From positions 131,827,089 through 131,891,088 of the forward strand of contig NC_030808.1 in NCBI RefSeq assembly GCF_001704415.2: a DNA stretch of 64,000 nucleotides. The letters run 5' to 3'. Below the pieces are notes generated by a model that had not been told where the DNA came from, did not search any database, and saw only the letters and a program-made list of their open reading frames with translations. Below are positions 46,535 to 57,545 of this stretch, piece by piece. The stretch's first letter is position 1; each line of letters starts with the position of its first letter. The position numbers were made by a program, and so were the translations under genes. This DNA is from Capra hircus (Eukaryota; Chordata; Mammalia; Artiodactyla; Bovidae).

Positions 46535-46985
46535 TTTTTTAATAAGAGCTTACTGAGATATAACTCAAATACTATATAAGTTATCAAGTTAGAGCATACA
46601 ATTCAATGATTTTGGTATATTCAGTTGTGTAATCATCACAATTTTAGAACATCTTCATTACACCAAAAAGAAATCTGTACCCTTAAGAAGTCATTTCCCA
46701 TTTCCCTCTTATCTCCCCAATTCCCAGCCCTAGGCCACCACTAATTTACTCCCTATCTCTATGGATTTGTATTTTCAAGACATTTCATACAAAATAGAAT
46801 CACATAATATGTAGTCTTTTGTGACTGGCTTCTCTCACATAAACATATTGTTAACGTTCATTCATGTTACAATATGTATGAGTCCCTCACTACTTTTATT
46901 ATAATATCATTTTATTTACCATTTATCAGGTAATGGACACTTGGGCTGTTTCTACTTTTTAGGCTATTAGAATGACTGAGCTGGC
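46535..46985 (-). mobile_element. L1 3'-end fragment, antisense
   Basis: Reversed old L1 pattern: 'agcttactgagatataactcaaatac', 'gagcatacaattcaatgattttgg', 'taggccaccactaatttac' and 'aatggacacttgggctgtttc'. Confidence 0.8.
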
Positions 46986-47147
46986 TCCTTAAACAGGCTT
47001 TCAAACAATCCTATTTTTAGCACCACTCTAGCCTGCTTCTTCCACAAGAATACCTGATGCCGCAAATTCCTGAGCCTAAGGATTCTTCTCCATTTTCCCC
47101 ACTTTCAGTTTAGGACTGAACATTTTTAAGTCTACTAAGTTGTTTCT

Positions 47148-47625
47148 TAGACCAACCTAGGCAGCATATTAAAAAGCAGAGACATTACTTTGTCAACAAA
47201 GGTCATCTAGTCAAGGCTATGGTTTTTCCAGTTGTCATGTATGGATGTGAGAATTGATGCTTTTGAACTGTGGTGTTGGAGAAGACTCTTGAGAGTCCCT
47301 TGGACTGCAAGGAGATCCAACCAGTCCATCCTAAAGGAGATCAGTCCTGATTATTCATTGGAAGGACTGATGCTGAAGCTGAAACTCCAATACTTTGGCC
47401 ACCTGATGTGAAGAACTGACTCATCTGAAAAGACCCTGATGCTGCCAAGACTGAGGGCAGGAGGAGAAGCAAATGAGAGAGAATGAGATGGTTGGATGGC
47501 ATCACTGACTCAATGGACATGGGTTTGGGTGGACTCCAGGAGTTGGTGATGGACAGGGAGGCCTGGCGTGCTGCAGTTCATGGGGTCACAAAGAGTCAGA
47601 CACGACTGAGCGACTGAACTGAAGA
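47148..47625 (+). mobile_element. BovB 3'-end fragment with internal deletion
   Basis: From 'gaccaacctaggcagcatatt' to the terminal 'gagcgactgaactgaag'. A short coding stretch is lost near 47250, joining 'tgtgaga' to 'attgatgc'. Confidence 0.94.
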
Positions 47626-47845
47626 TGTTTCTATCAGTCTGTTGCTTTCTAGCTTCCAAATTTCACTGCTTCTTCCATTTTCTTTACCTGTACAGTTTAA
47701 ATCTATGTAAAAAAAAATTCTATATGATAATCTTGGTAGGCTTTGGAGGGGAGTAAAAGTTAATGTATCTTTACACAGAAGTCTTTGTATAATAATCTAA
47801 GAGTATGTAGTTGTTCTACTATTAATAATTACTCAAAGTTAACAC

Positions 47846-47975
47846 TCAGTTCAGTTGCTCAGTCATGTCCGACTCTTTGTAACCCCATGGACTATATAGT
47901 CCATGGAATTCTCCAGGCCAGAATACTGGAGTAAGTAGCCTTTCCCTTCTCCACGGGATCTTCCCAACACATGTA
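47846..47975 (-). mobile_element. Bov-tA fragment, antisense, with 22-bp palindrome
   Basis: Reversed Bov-A body containing a perfect palindrome at 47885-47906 (core GGACTATATAGTCC) and stopping soon after 'gggatcttcccaac'. Confidence 0.9.
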
Positions 47976-48271
47976 AAGTTATGCTAAAATATCCCAAATT
48001 ATATTTGTAGATTTGTCTCTTTTAGTTCTGCCAGTTTTTTATCTACCACGCTGGCAAAACTTAGAATAACAATGCAAAAACAAGGAACATTTTGTTGGTA
48101 AATAGATAAACCAGTATTTTTTTCTGAATAGTACTTTGGCAACCATTATCAACACTTAAAACCTCTGTATCTTTGAACCTTGATATTTTACACCTAGAAA
48201 CTGATTCTAAAGCTCTTAATGTGCACCAAACATTGCTTAGCAGTTAAGAGGATTCATGAATTATCATGTAA

Positions 48272-48975
48272 GTTCAGTTCAGTTCAGTCGCTCAGTCGTG
48301 TCCAACTCTTTGCGACCCCATGGACTGAAGCACGCCAGGCCTTCCTGATCATCACCAACTCCCAGAGTTTACTCAAACTCCTGTCCATTGAGTCAGTGAT
48401 GCCATCCAACCATCTCATCCTCTGTCGTCCCCTTCTTCTCCTGCCTTCAATCTTTCCCAGCATCAGGGTCTGTTCAGATGAGTCAGTTCTTCACATCAGG
48501 TAGCCAAAGTATTGGAGTTTCATCTTCAGCATCAGTCCTTCCAATGAACAATCAGGACTGATCTCCTTTAGGATGGACTGGTTGGATCTCCTTGCGGTCC
48601 AAGGGACTCTCAAGAGTATTCTCCAACACCACAGCTCAAAAGCATCAATTCTTAGGCACTCGGCTTTCTTTATAGTCCAACTCTCGCATCCATACATGAA
48701 CACTGGAAAAACCATAGCTTTGACTAGAAAGACCTTTGTTGGCAAAGTAGTTTCTGGTTTTTAACATGCTGTCTAGGTTGGTCATAACTGTTCTTCCAAG
48801 GAGGAAATGTCTTTTAACTTCACAGCTGCAATCATGATCTGCAGTGATTTTGGAGCCCAAAAAAATGAAGTCTCCCACTGTTTCCACGGTTTCTCCATCT
48901 ATTTGCCATGAAGTGATGGAACCAGATGCCATGATCTTAGTTTTCTAAATGTTGAGTTTCAAGCCAACTTTATCA
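48272..48975 (-). mobile_element. BovB 3'-end fragment
   Basis: Starts with the tandem GTTCAGTTCAGTTCAG terminus and reaches '...tgaatgttgagtttcaagcc'-type text. Minus frames at 48491-48745 and 48645-48932 are overlapping remnants of its C-terminal coding region. Confidence 0.95.
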
Positions 48976-49130
48976 TGTAAACTTTATAATAATCTTCTGA
49001 AGAATAAGCTTAAAAAAGGTGTATGCCCAAACAAATAGTGATGAAGTCTATCTAGTCATGAAGTCTACCTATACTGGAATTTAAGTTGCCTAATTCTAGA
49101 ATCTTTAAACTTATATATACTGACTCAGGG

Positions 49131-49448
49131 CCTCCCTGATAGCTCAGTTGGTAAAGAATCCACCTGCAAGGCAGGAGACCCTGGTTCAATTCCTGGGTCG
49201 GGAAGATCTGCTAGAGAAGGGATAGGCTACCCACTCCAGTATTCTGGGGCTTCCCTTGTGGCTCAGCTGGTAAAGAATCTGCCTGCAATGCAGGAGACCT
49301 GGGTTTGATCCACAGGTTGGGAAGATCCCCTGGAAAAGGGAACGGCTACCCAGTCCAGTATTTTGGCCTGGAGAATTCCATGGACTATATAGTCCATGGG
49401 GTCGCAAAGAGTTGGACATGAACGACTGAGTGACTTTCACTTTCATAC
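49131..49448 (+). mobile_element. Compound Bov-tA SINE with two tRNA heads
   Basis: A head plus short Bov-A piece (49131-49246) runs directly into a second complete head and body (49247-49448). The second body holds the 22-bp palindrome at 49378-49399. Confidence 0.92.
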
Positions 49449-49577
49449 TGACTTAAAAGGATGTTGATAAAATACAAGTTAGAACACAAGATGTAGCATG
49501 GGATCCTATTTTTAAGGTAGCATGAGTTTATATACTCATAGAAACAACTCTGGAATATATAGATCAAAAAATAATAG

Positions 49578-49700
49578 AGACTTCCCTAGTAGTCCAGTGG
49601 TTAAGATTCCATGCTCCCAGAGCAGGGGACATGGGTTTCATTCCTGATCAGGAAACTAAGACCCCACATGCTACATGGTGCAGCCAAGAAAAACACATAA
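49578..49700 (+). mobile_element. CHR/SINE2 tRNA-type SINE
   Basis: Head 'gacttccctagtagtccagtgg', a degenerate B box (GGTTTCATTCC) and a 'catgctacatggtgcagcc' end with A-rich tail. Confidence 0.88.
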
Positions 49701-50579
49701 ACACTAAAGGCAGTTGTCATTTAGAGGAAAGAAAAAGATCATTATACAGAAACCTGTGATGAGACTGCTCACACAATTAAGACTGAACAACTTAGTTTTT
49801 CGGCAGCTAGGACTTAAAGGATAAGACATTTATTTCCTGTAACAACATAATTCCTGTTTCTCCCATTCTGCCACAGGGCTTACATTAATTCTCTCATTTC
49901 TGACTGTTATCAGGTGGAAAAATACAAGCGCGCGCACACACACATATATACATATACTACTGCCTGGAACAGCTTCCTGTCTAGAGCCGATTTATTCTGC
50001 CAATTATGATTTACTGACTACAGAGAGAGCAGATGAAAGTGGCTCATTTAAAATATGACTTGGGCCTGTTCTTAATACAACTGTCACTCTGCCATTTTTC
50101 AAAGTATATGCACTCATGTTCTGCACTTAGGTGACAAGACAAAGAACAGTGCACGCGTACACTCATTACGTGTTGCGATTTATTTCTTCAATATTTTGTG
50201 TCTTTTTGAGATTTTAAATTAAAAATATCTTGTATCTCTGAATAGAGTATATCCTACCAATTCTTAGTCATAACTTCCATGTTATGCACTGGACTAAATT
50301 AAAACAAAGAGCTTCAGGAAGTTCCAAGGTTGTAAACTTAAGCCTGAGTAGGACTAAAAGTAGTTATAGTCCAGAAGCTTTATTAAAGGAAACCAGAACC
50401 ATTACAACAAGAACAAGGTACACACTTTTTCTGTAAAGGGCTAAATAGCAAACGTTTTTGTCTTTATGGGTCACGCATAGTCTCTATTACATATTATTCT
50501 CTTTTTTACAACCCTTTAAAAATGTAGTATCATTCAGACTGGTTGGCTTCCCCACTCTCACCAGAAATAAAGAATGGCA
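49701..50579. other. Intron 1, nothing recognised
   Basis: Includes a short CG/CA/TA alternating stretch at 49928-49965. No coding signal. Confidence 0.5.
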
Positions 50580-50814
50580 TGTACTCTTGCCTGGAAAATC
50601 CCATGGACGGAGGAGCCTGGTGGGCTGCAGTCCATGGGGTCGCAAACAGTCGGACACAACTGAGCGACTTCACTTACACTTTTCAATTTCATGCACTGGA
50701 GAAGGAAATGGCAACCCACTCCAGTGTTCTTGCCTGGAGAATCCCAGGGACGGGGGAGCCTGATGGGCTGCCGTCCATGGGGTCACACGGAGTCAGGCAC
50801 GACTGAAGCGACTT

Positions 50815-50845
<31 letters not shown>
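50580..50845 (+). mobile_element. BOVA2 dimeric SINE, 5' truncated, with (AGC)n end
   Basis: Begins at 'gtactcttgcctgg' within the first Bov-A unit, has a complete second unit and ends in CAGCAGCAG-type repeats at 50816-50843. Confidence 0.93.
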
Positions 50846-51239
50846 TACCTTACCAAAAGTAGGGGGGGGTGAGAAATCCAACCCCTCACACCAAAAAAAA
50901 CTGGCAGCCAAACTTTCAGCCCTCAAGCAGATTTGCATTTTCCTTCACAAACCTGACTCAAGAAGAAAACACCTCCTGGACATCAATCGGGGTTTTCTTT
51001 AAAAAATGGCTCACTTAGGCCACTATGAAGTCTTTAAGTTTCTATCAATCCAGACTTTCACTCTCTAGATAACATCCAAGGATTACTGACACTTAAGTAA
51101 GCCTCCAACAGAAAAGCTGGAGACCAATTTAGAAGGAAAGAGGCTGTAAAAAGGAAAAAAAAGTTTTTTTTAAATTATATTCAGAAATTAAAGACAAGGC
51201 ATCCATGACACAAGATGCGCTCTATAAAAGAGAAAGTTT

Positions 51240-51467
51240 AAGAGGAAAACAACTCTTGGAAAATCAAAATCTTCACAACAAAAAAAGGAAAATTCAACAC
51301 CAGGCTTAGGAAATAAAGTTAACAAAGACTCCCAGATAAAACAGAGCAAAAAGACTAGGTGAAAAGCAAAAGGAAAAAGAAGTATTAGAGGACTAGTCTA
51401 AGAGATCCAAAGAAATAACAGAAGTTTCATAGAGAGAGGAGATACAAACAGGAGAAGAGGAAACCAT
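51240..51467 (+). mobile_element. L1/HAL1-like fragment, left of MLT1
   Basis: A-rich coding-like text ending 'ggagaagaggaaaccat' matches an L1/HAL1 ORF1 region that resumes after the MLT1. The left limit is uncertain. Confidence 0.5.
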
Positions 51468-51839
51468 TGTTATGAACTGAATTGTGTCCTGTTAAAATTT
51501 GTATGTTGAAGCCCTAGCCCCCAACGTGACTGTATTTGGAAATAGGACCTTTAGAAGGTAGCTATGGTTAAAAGAGGTCATAAGGGTGGGGCCCTAATTC
51601 AACAGGATTGGTATCTTCCTAAGAAGAGGAAAGATACAGCTCTTTCCACAGAAGGCCCTGTAAGGACACAGTGAAAAGGCAGCTGTCTACAAACCAAGAA
51701 GCAAACTCATCAGAAACCAATCCCAACGGCACCTTCATCTCAGACTTCCAGCCTCCAGAACTGTGAGAAAATCAGTACCTGTTATCTAAAACACACAGTC
51801 TGTGGTATTTTGTTATGGCAGTCCTAGGCAATTAATCTA
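51468..51839 (+). mobile_element. MLT1-family solo LTR with perfect 5-bp target duplication
   Basis: Begins TGTTATGAACTGAATTGTG and ends near 'gtcctaggcaattaatcta', with 'gtctgtggtattttgttatggcag' just before. ACCAT occurs at 51463-51467 and 51840-51844, the 5-bp duplication of ERVL/MaLR elements. Confidence 0.88.
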
Positions 51840-51844
51840 ACCAT

Positions 51845-52140
51845 CAATTAAGAAATTAAAGAAAAATTACCAGAACTGATGAACATAATTTGGTAGATTT
51901 GGAGGGCACAATGAATAACAGATAATAGATGTATTTCATGGGAGTATGCCAAGTCACAGTCTCATGAAATTAAAAAAATTCCAAAATGGCCAAAAGCATT
52001 AGGATCAGGAATCAGAATGTTTTCAAAATTCCTAAAACAGTTACAAACTAGAAAACAATGGAGAGATGCCTTCAGAATTTCTAAGGGAAATTATTTCCAA
52101 CCTACAATACATTACTCAACCCACCAAATCAGTGGGAAGA
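51845..52140 (+). mobile_element. L1/HAL1-like fragment, right of MLT1
   Basis: 'ttaaagaaaaattaccagaactgatgaacat' follows on from the left fragment, and 'acaatggagagatgccttcag' and 'aattatttccaacctac' are further L1/HAL1 landmarks. Confidence 0.55.
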
Positions 52141-52310
52141 CCTACATAAATAAATAAAGGAGGGGTTATTAATACAGATCTCAACTTTTCACAGGAATCT
52201 ATTGTGCAATATAACCCATCAAAATGAGGGGGGGTCATTTTACTGTAGACCAGCTAAAGAACTAGTTTGATCAAGTTAAAAACTGGTAGACAAAAACAGA
52301 GCAATTCTAC

Positions 52311-52364
52311 TCACACACACAGACACACACACACACATACACATATATATATATATATACACTC
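52311..52364 (+). repeat. (CA)n(TA)n microsatellite
   Basis: CACACA units with interruptions give way to about nine TA units near 52342-52360. Confidence 0.95.
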
Positions 52365-52365
52365 A

Positions 52366-52850
52366 AAAGAAATAAGGTATATGTCCACTAAAAGAGTTGT
52401 AAGTAAAAGTTCACAGCTGCTTTATTCACAACTGCTTTAAAAAATGCAAATAAATATTCATTAATGGTGATTTTTTTTTTCCATATCTATTCATCCGACA
52501 AAATTCAGTCATCAATGAATAAGACCAACTACTTCTGCACCCAGCATCATGGGTGAATCCACAAACACAAAGTTAAGTAAAAGCAGGCACAAAAGAGTAT
52601 ATACAGTATGGTTCCATAAGTTCAAGAACAGGTAAAAATAATCTATGGTAATACAGGTGAAAGCAGTAATTACTTTGGGAGGCAAGAGGCACAGATTGGG
52701 AGGAAGCATGAGAGCGCCTTCTGGAGCACTGGGAAAGTTCTATACTTTGACCTGGGTGATGGTAATAGGATGCCTACAAATGGAAAAATTCATTATGGAT
52801 ACACTGAAATTTGGGCACCTTACAATTTAAAAAAATATAACAATACTGTC
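52366..52850 (+). mobile_element. L1 3'-end fragment, diverged
   Basis: Old L1 3' text: 'agcaggcacaaaagagtatatacagtatgg', 'tctatggtaatacaggtgaaagc', and 'ctttgacctgggtgatgg' before '...gggcaccttacaattt'. Confidence 0.7.
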
Positions 52851-53275
52851 TCTAAACAAGTTTTTAAAGAAATCAATGAACTTTTCAATTGGATCCCACA
52901 ACAGGGACTAATCAAAAGGAAAATTTTCTAAGGCCTTATACACAAAGATCTTTATTTCAAAGTTATTTATAATAGGAAAAAAAAAAACCTAGGAATAACA
53001 CTTAAAAAACGAGTGCCATGCAAACTCTGGATTTCTCTGGCATAGGAGAGAAATAATTATTTGATGTGTTTTTATTACTAGCAGCCAAACTTAATACTTA
53101 TTACCCTAAAGAAGCCATCTGCCAGAAGGGTTCACAGGCTACAAGGCAAAAAGGAGCTTGGTTATTCAAGGCCCAAAGAGCAGCCTAAAGGAAAAAGATA
53201 ATGACAAGAGATACAGATAGAAGCTGGCAAAAGCTAAATTATGGAAAGTTTTACAGAGCTTACTAAGAACATGTT

Positions 53276-53310
53276 AAAAAAAAAAAAAAAATGAGGGGGG
53301 CGGGGGGAAA
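53276..53310 (+). repeat. A-run followed by G-rich run
   Basis: About sixteen A residues are followed by GGGGGGCGGGGGG. Confidence 0.9.
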
Positions 53311-56300
53311 CCGACTTCCCAGGCAGCAAATTGAGAGGTGGTACAGAAGGTATTCTAAATGTACCTAAAAATAATGTTACTTAAAAACATACTGTATCTG
53401 GAAGTGATCAAGCATTTCCAAAAACTTTTCCAATGCATTGTTTAATAAAATGTTTTCATATATACCTGGATTAGGCACAGAGTACAAGGAATACTAAATT
53501 CTTTGTTATATTTATTATCTGAACTGATCTAAGTGCAACATGATTTTGAAGCATGTACTGAGACTTTTGGAAGGCTGGTTCACCAAGGGGAAAAAAAAAA
53601 AGAACCTTTTTAGATGCATTCATTTTTTTAAAAGATTTCCCCAAGGCATACTCTCACTGCTTTATTCAACTGGTCTGTTTGAACAGAAATTACTCATAGC
53701 ACACTTATCCAATTTAGCACTCCTTAAGTACAATTTCAGGAATAAAGAACAAGAGAATCAGTGTTTCAACAGTTTATTTTAGCAGATAATTTATTTAAAC
53801 AAATAAAAATAAGCCATTCACAAACAACCAAAAAATAAAACAAAAATAGCTTCTAATTTGTTTCAGGCCAAAAATGTCAAGCATACCCTCCTGAGATATT
53901 TCACCTAATTTTTCTGTGCTACTTGTCTTGTTACATAAATATTAAGAAAAATACCAAGGAAACTCTATGCTGCTGGTTTTAACAGAAACTTTAGGGTTGG
54001 GGTGGGGGTGGGGGGCAGAGTGTGAAGAACAAACATACAAAAGCTCTCCAACTTTCCAAGTGGAACAAATGATTTTCAGAATGTTCTGCTCAATAAACAA
54101 ATTGCTCAACAATCTGGTTCTTGACAGAACAAAACGAAAAAATTAGCGAAAAGTGTTCCTCTTCTATCAAAAAGAGCATTTAGTTAGATCAATAAACTCA
54201 GATGCCTTACAAGTAATACATCGTTCACATTTACTTTCAAGGCTCCCAAAGAGTTTCTCTTTTTCAAGAAATTCAAACTAAAATCCAACAGTAAAACTTG
54301 TAAGAGATTCATTTTTAATGGGTCATAGGACTCAACAGTGGACACACCAATATTATTTTAGTTAATGCTGTTAATATACCCAACAAGCTAGAGAAAGACT
54401 TCCTGTAGACTTTAAATCACTGTTTCAATGATTCAAACAATTCAGGTCATAAAGGTTCCCCTCCCCTCATACAGAAGTTCTGAATCTAATTAATACACAA
54501 AACGCAAAGTAATGTGAAGCAAACAATACAAAATGACACTGCAAGAGATGAAAAGAAGTATAGTTTCATAAGAATACACACATAAATTTTAATATACAGA
54601 ACTTGAGTTAGGAAATCAAGTAGGAAATTAAGGTATTAAGGAATTAAGGTATATGTAAGTCAGCTCTGCCAGGGTCACTAGGTGAATTTCAGTGAACTTA
54701 GTCCGTATGGATTACATTTTCCCTATGTATAAAATGGAAGGATGGATTCAACATTCCCACAATATTGTTCTGTAGTATTATAATACAAGTCCACATATTA
54801 AAAACCAAAGAAATGATAAAACAGTAAGGGCTGTGGGTTCAAAGGAAAGCAACAACACAGAAACAGAAAGATCTAGAAGGCTGTGCAGAAGGACCAAATG
54901 TGAAATGTCAACAAAATCTGACTTTACTTGCCACTTAATTTAAGGAGGAAAATTTCTTTTAAAAAATACTAGCAATAAACAGGCAAAGTGTCAACAGACA
55001 TGAAGGCAGAAAAATACACAATCTAGATGAGAACAAGAGATTGGTTTGTGTTAGGATGGACAGCTCCTATAGAGAATTACTGTTATTATTAGAAAAAAAC
55101 AGGTTTTGAGCAGACTGTTAGAAGGCTGGGAATTCTGAACCATACTCTAAATAACAGGGAACTAATGCTGGTTTAACAGTGAGGGCGGTGGAAGCACTAT
55201 TTTAGAACAAGGCAGAAGCCAGAACATACTAAGCAGGGAGAAAAGAGGCAGAAAATCCGGTTAAAAGCTACTGGGGGGAAAAAAGAAAACGAGTGGTTAG
55301 AACAGATATCTGAAAGAAATTTCAGAAAATGGCTGACAAAAATTGGGCAATGTTATGTGGTGAGAGGAAGTCTTAAGATAAAACCAGGGCTTATGCCTGG
55401 GTAGTTTAAGGCATGATAAATATCACCAAAACAAAGTCAGCATATGGAATCAGTTTTGAAGGAAGACTATAAATTCTATCTTTCAAATAAACTGAGGAAC
55501 ATCCAGACAGAATTGTTGCCTTATTAAATAATCTTTAAATGTCATTTTTGGCCCTGTCAATTGTCTTCCTAAAACAGCACAGCAAAGTATTAACAGAGAA
55601 TTTGTTAAATGCTTAGTGATTTCAATAGTTTCCTCCAATTCTACTTATTGACGAAATAAGAAAATCATTTAGTCTTCTGGTGTAGGCAGAAAAATATCTG
55701 GTATTTTTCCATATTACAAAGGTAAATAAATTGTAAAAATTGTTAAACTATAAAATAATAAAATAGACAGGATATGGATTTATTAAGTCTTCCTGACAAG
55801 TGATTTATAACATTTGCATCAAATCTACCTTGAGTTTTGGCAGGGAAGTTCTCAAAGGTGCAAAAAATCCAGTGGCCTAAAACATATTTCAATATCTAAC
55901 AAAACGTACCCTGTTATGTTTCAAGTTTTATTTTCAAGGACCTGAAAGCACTAGTAAAATCTAGACTAAATATTTAGAAAAACAGAACAAACAAGTTTAA
56001 AATTTAATATATGAACAAGCACAGCTGAGAAATCCTGAACATTCTGCAAACTGTTCAGAATTTTCCAAAAATCGTAAAGTTTGCAATAAAAATGAAATAA
56101 AACTATTAATCAACCAAAGCACAGATCTCGAGTTTCTATTAAACTATGAGGGATACCTATTTAAGAACTGAACATTACTGACAATTACCAGACAAACAGA
56201 ACCTTCTTCTTGGATAATTCCCCATTTACTCTGTAAACTCCCTGAGGGTTGAGACACAGCGCTTTCCATCTGCTTAATAAACTGTATGGTTGGTCTTTCT

Positions 56301-56734
56301 TACATCTACCAAAGTAAGATTTTTAAAAATGAATACCTCTTGCAACATTTACTCGTCCTGACTGGACAGTGAGCTTTTTTTTGCTCACCACCCAAGATGG
56401 GGATAGAAATTTCTTCAACTCATCCTTTCCTAACTCCCCTGGTTTCTTGCCAAAGTTAACGGGTAGAATTATTTTTAAGTGACTAGTTCATTAGTGTGAC
56501 ACTAAACTGGGCGTCTATAAAGTAAGGGTTCTCAGTCCCGCACAAAATTCAGCTTCCCGAGCTTCTAATAGCAAACTTTTATGGACACACATAGGAAAGG
56601 TTACAAAACCAACTACCAAGATACATTTTTCCCCCCGGATATATTACAACTCAAGTCAAAAGCTTACAGCCCTAGTAACTCACATACGAATCCATGATAT
56701 TATAATAACCCAGATTTCCCAACGAGGGAAACGG
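53311..56734 (-). other. NCK1: Repeat-poor promoter-proximal part of NCK1 intron 1
   Basis: About 3.4 kb in which I recognise no SINE, LINE, LTR or DNA element, in sharp contrast to the rest of the intron. No coding frame is convincing. It may hold regulatory sequence. Confidence 0.5.
53994..54015 (+). promoter_or_regulatory. G-quadruplex-capable motif in intron 1
   Basis: Four G-runs of 3, 4, 5 and 6 bases are separated by TT, T and T, satisfying the standard quadruplex pattern. The NCK1 transcript would carry the C-rich complement. Confidence 0.6.
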
Positions 56735-56736
56735 CA

Positions 56737-56762
56737 GGGGGCTGGGTGGGGGGAGGGGCGGG
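56737..56762 (+). promoter_or_regulatory. NCK1: G-quadruplex-capable motif and GC box at the CpG island edge
   Basis: Five G-runs (5, 3, 6, 4 and 3 bases) are separated by CT, T, A and C, ending in a GGGGCGGG SP1-type box at 56755-56762. This lies in intron 1, downstream of the exon 1 donors. Confidence 0.65.
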
Positions 56763-57273
56763 AGGCGCATCCCGAGGATGTCCATCCTCCGCACCCGGAA
56801 CGGCTCCCTCCCACTCCTAGAGGTAAGCGCCCCTCTCCACCACCACCGCGGCTTCGGAATGCGCCACAAAGCCGTCAGGACTTTGAGAGGTAAAGAAAAG
56901 GAGGAGGGTGCACGCCACACACTCGACCTCCCAGCCTCCGGGACCGGCCGGCCGCAGCGCTCACCCGGACCCGACGCTCCAGGGAGGGACAGGAAGGTCG
57001 TAGGGCTGCGTCGCCCAGGACAGTGGCCGGAGGGTCGCGCGAAGCCGCGAGGCAAAAAGCCCAGGCCCGACCAAGCGGCCTCCCCGCCCCCTCCGGCTTC
57101 GCTCCGAGCCGGCAGACGGCGCCCCGGGAGCTAACTTCAGCAGGGAAGAGGAAGCTCCGCGGCAAGTAACGGGCTATGTAGATTCCCCAGACGAGAAAAG
57201 GCTGTCTGTGCGTCTGCCTGCCGGCAGGACCGTCTCACCTCCCCTCTGCCAAGCCCGGGCGGCGCCAGCTCAC

Positions 57274-57400
57274 TTGAGGAGGGCAGGGACGCCGCCACGG
57301 CCGCCGCGATGGCCGTTACGGCACGAGGCCTCCGCTCTGCCGCCGCGTAGCTCTGGGGAGAGAGGCGGGGCGTGCGCGGCGGGAGGGCGGGGCTGCAGCG
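57274..57400 (-). other. NCK1: Probable NCK1 untranslated exon 1
   Basis: On the minus strand the GC-rich sequence ends in CTCCTCAA followed by GTGAGC, a good donor (GT at 57273-57272). Joined to exon 2 at 5437 or 5432 it would give a leader just upstream of the NCK1 ATG. The start site is not defined; 57400 is only a placeholder near the GC boxes. An alternative donor (GAG|GTGAGA) lies 35 bases downstream with last exon base 57239. The intervening intron would be about 52 kb. Confidence 0.55.
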
Positions 57401-57545
57401 CCGACTGGTCGCGAGGCCCTGGGCGGACCCGCGCGGACAGGAAACCCCCCTCCCTGCCCAATCTGATAGGTTCAGTCTTCCCCTTCCCTCCTATCACTGA
57501 CGCGAGGGCGGTCTTCGACGCTCTGGGATTGGGCGAGCCCGTCTG

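Larger units (their letters stand above)
56735..57545. promoter_or_regulatory. NCK1: CpG island promoter of NCK1
   Basis: An abrupt, dense run of CG dinucleotides and high GC content stands out against AT-rich flanks. It contains GC-box (SP1-type) motifs GGGGCGGG at 56755-56762 and GGCGGGGC-type motifs near 57364-57371 and 57386-57393. Inverted CCAAT motifs occur at 57528-57532 (minus) and 57458-57462 (plus). No TATA box is evident, typical of a housekeeping TATA-less promoter. Its place upstream of the NCK1 coding exon on the same strand, with exon-1 donors inside it, assigns it to NCK1. Confidence 0.8.

Noticed and set aside
56672..57165. Other long frames on both strands in the CpG island
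   Set aside because: GC-driven chance frames with no family resemblance.
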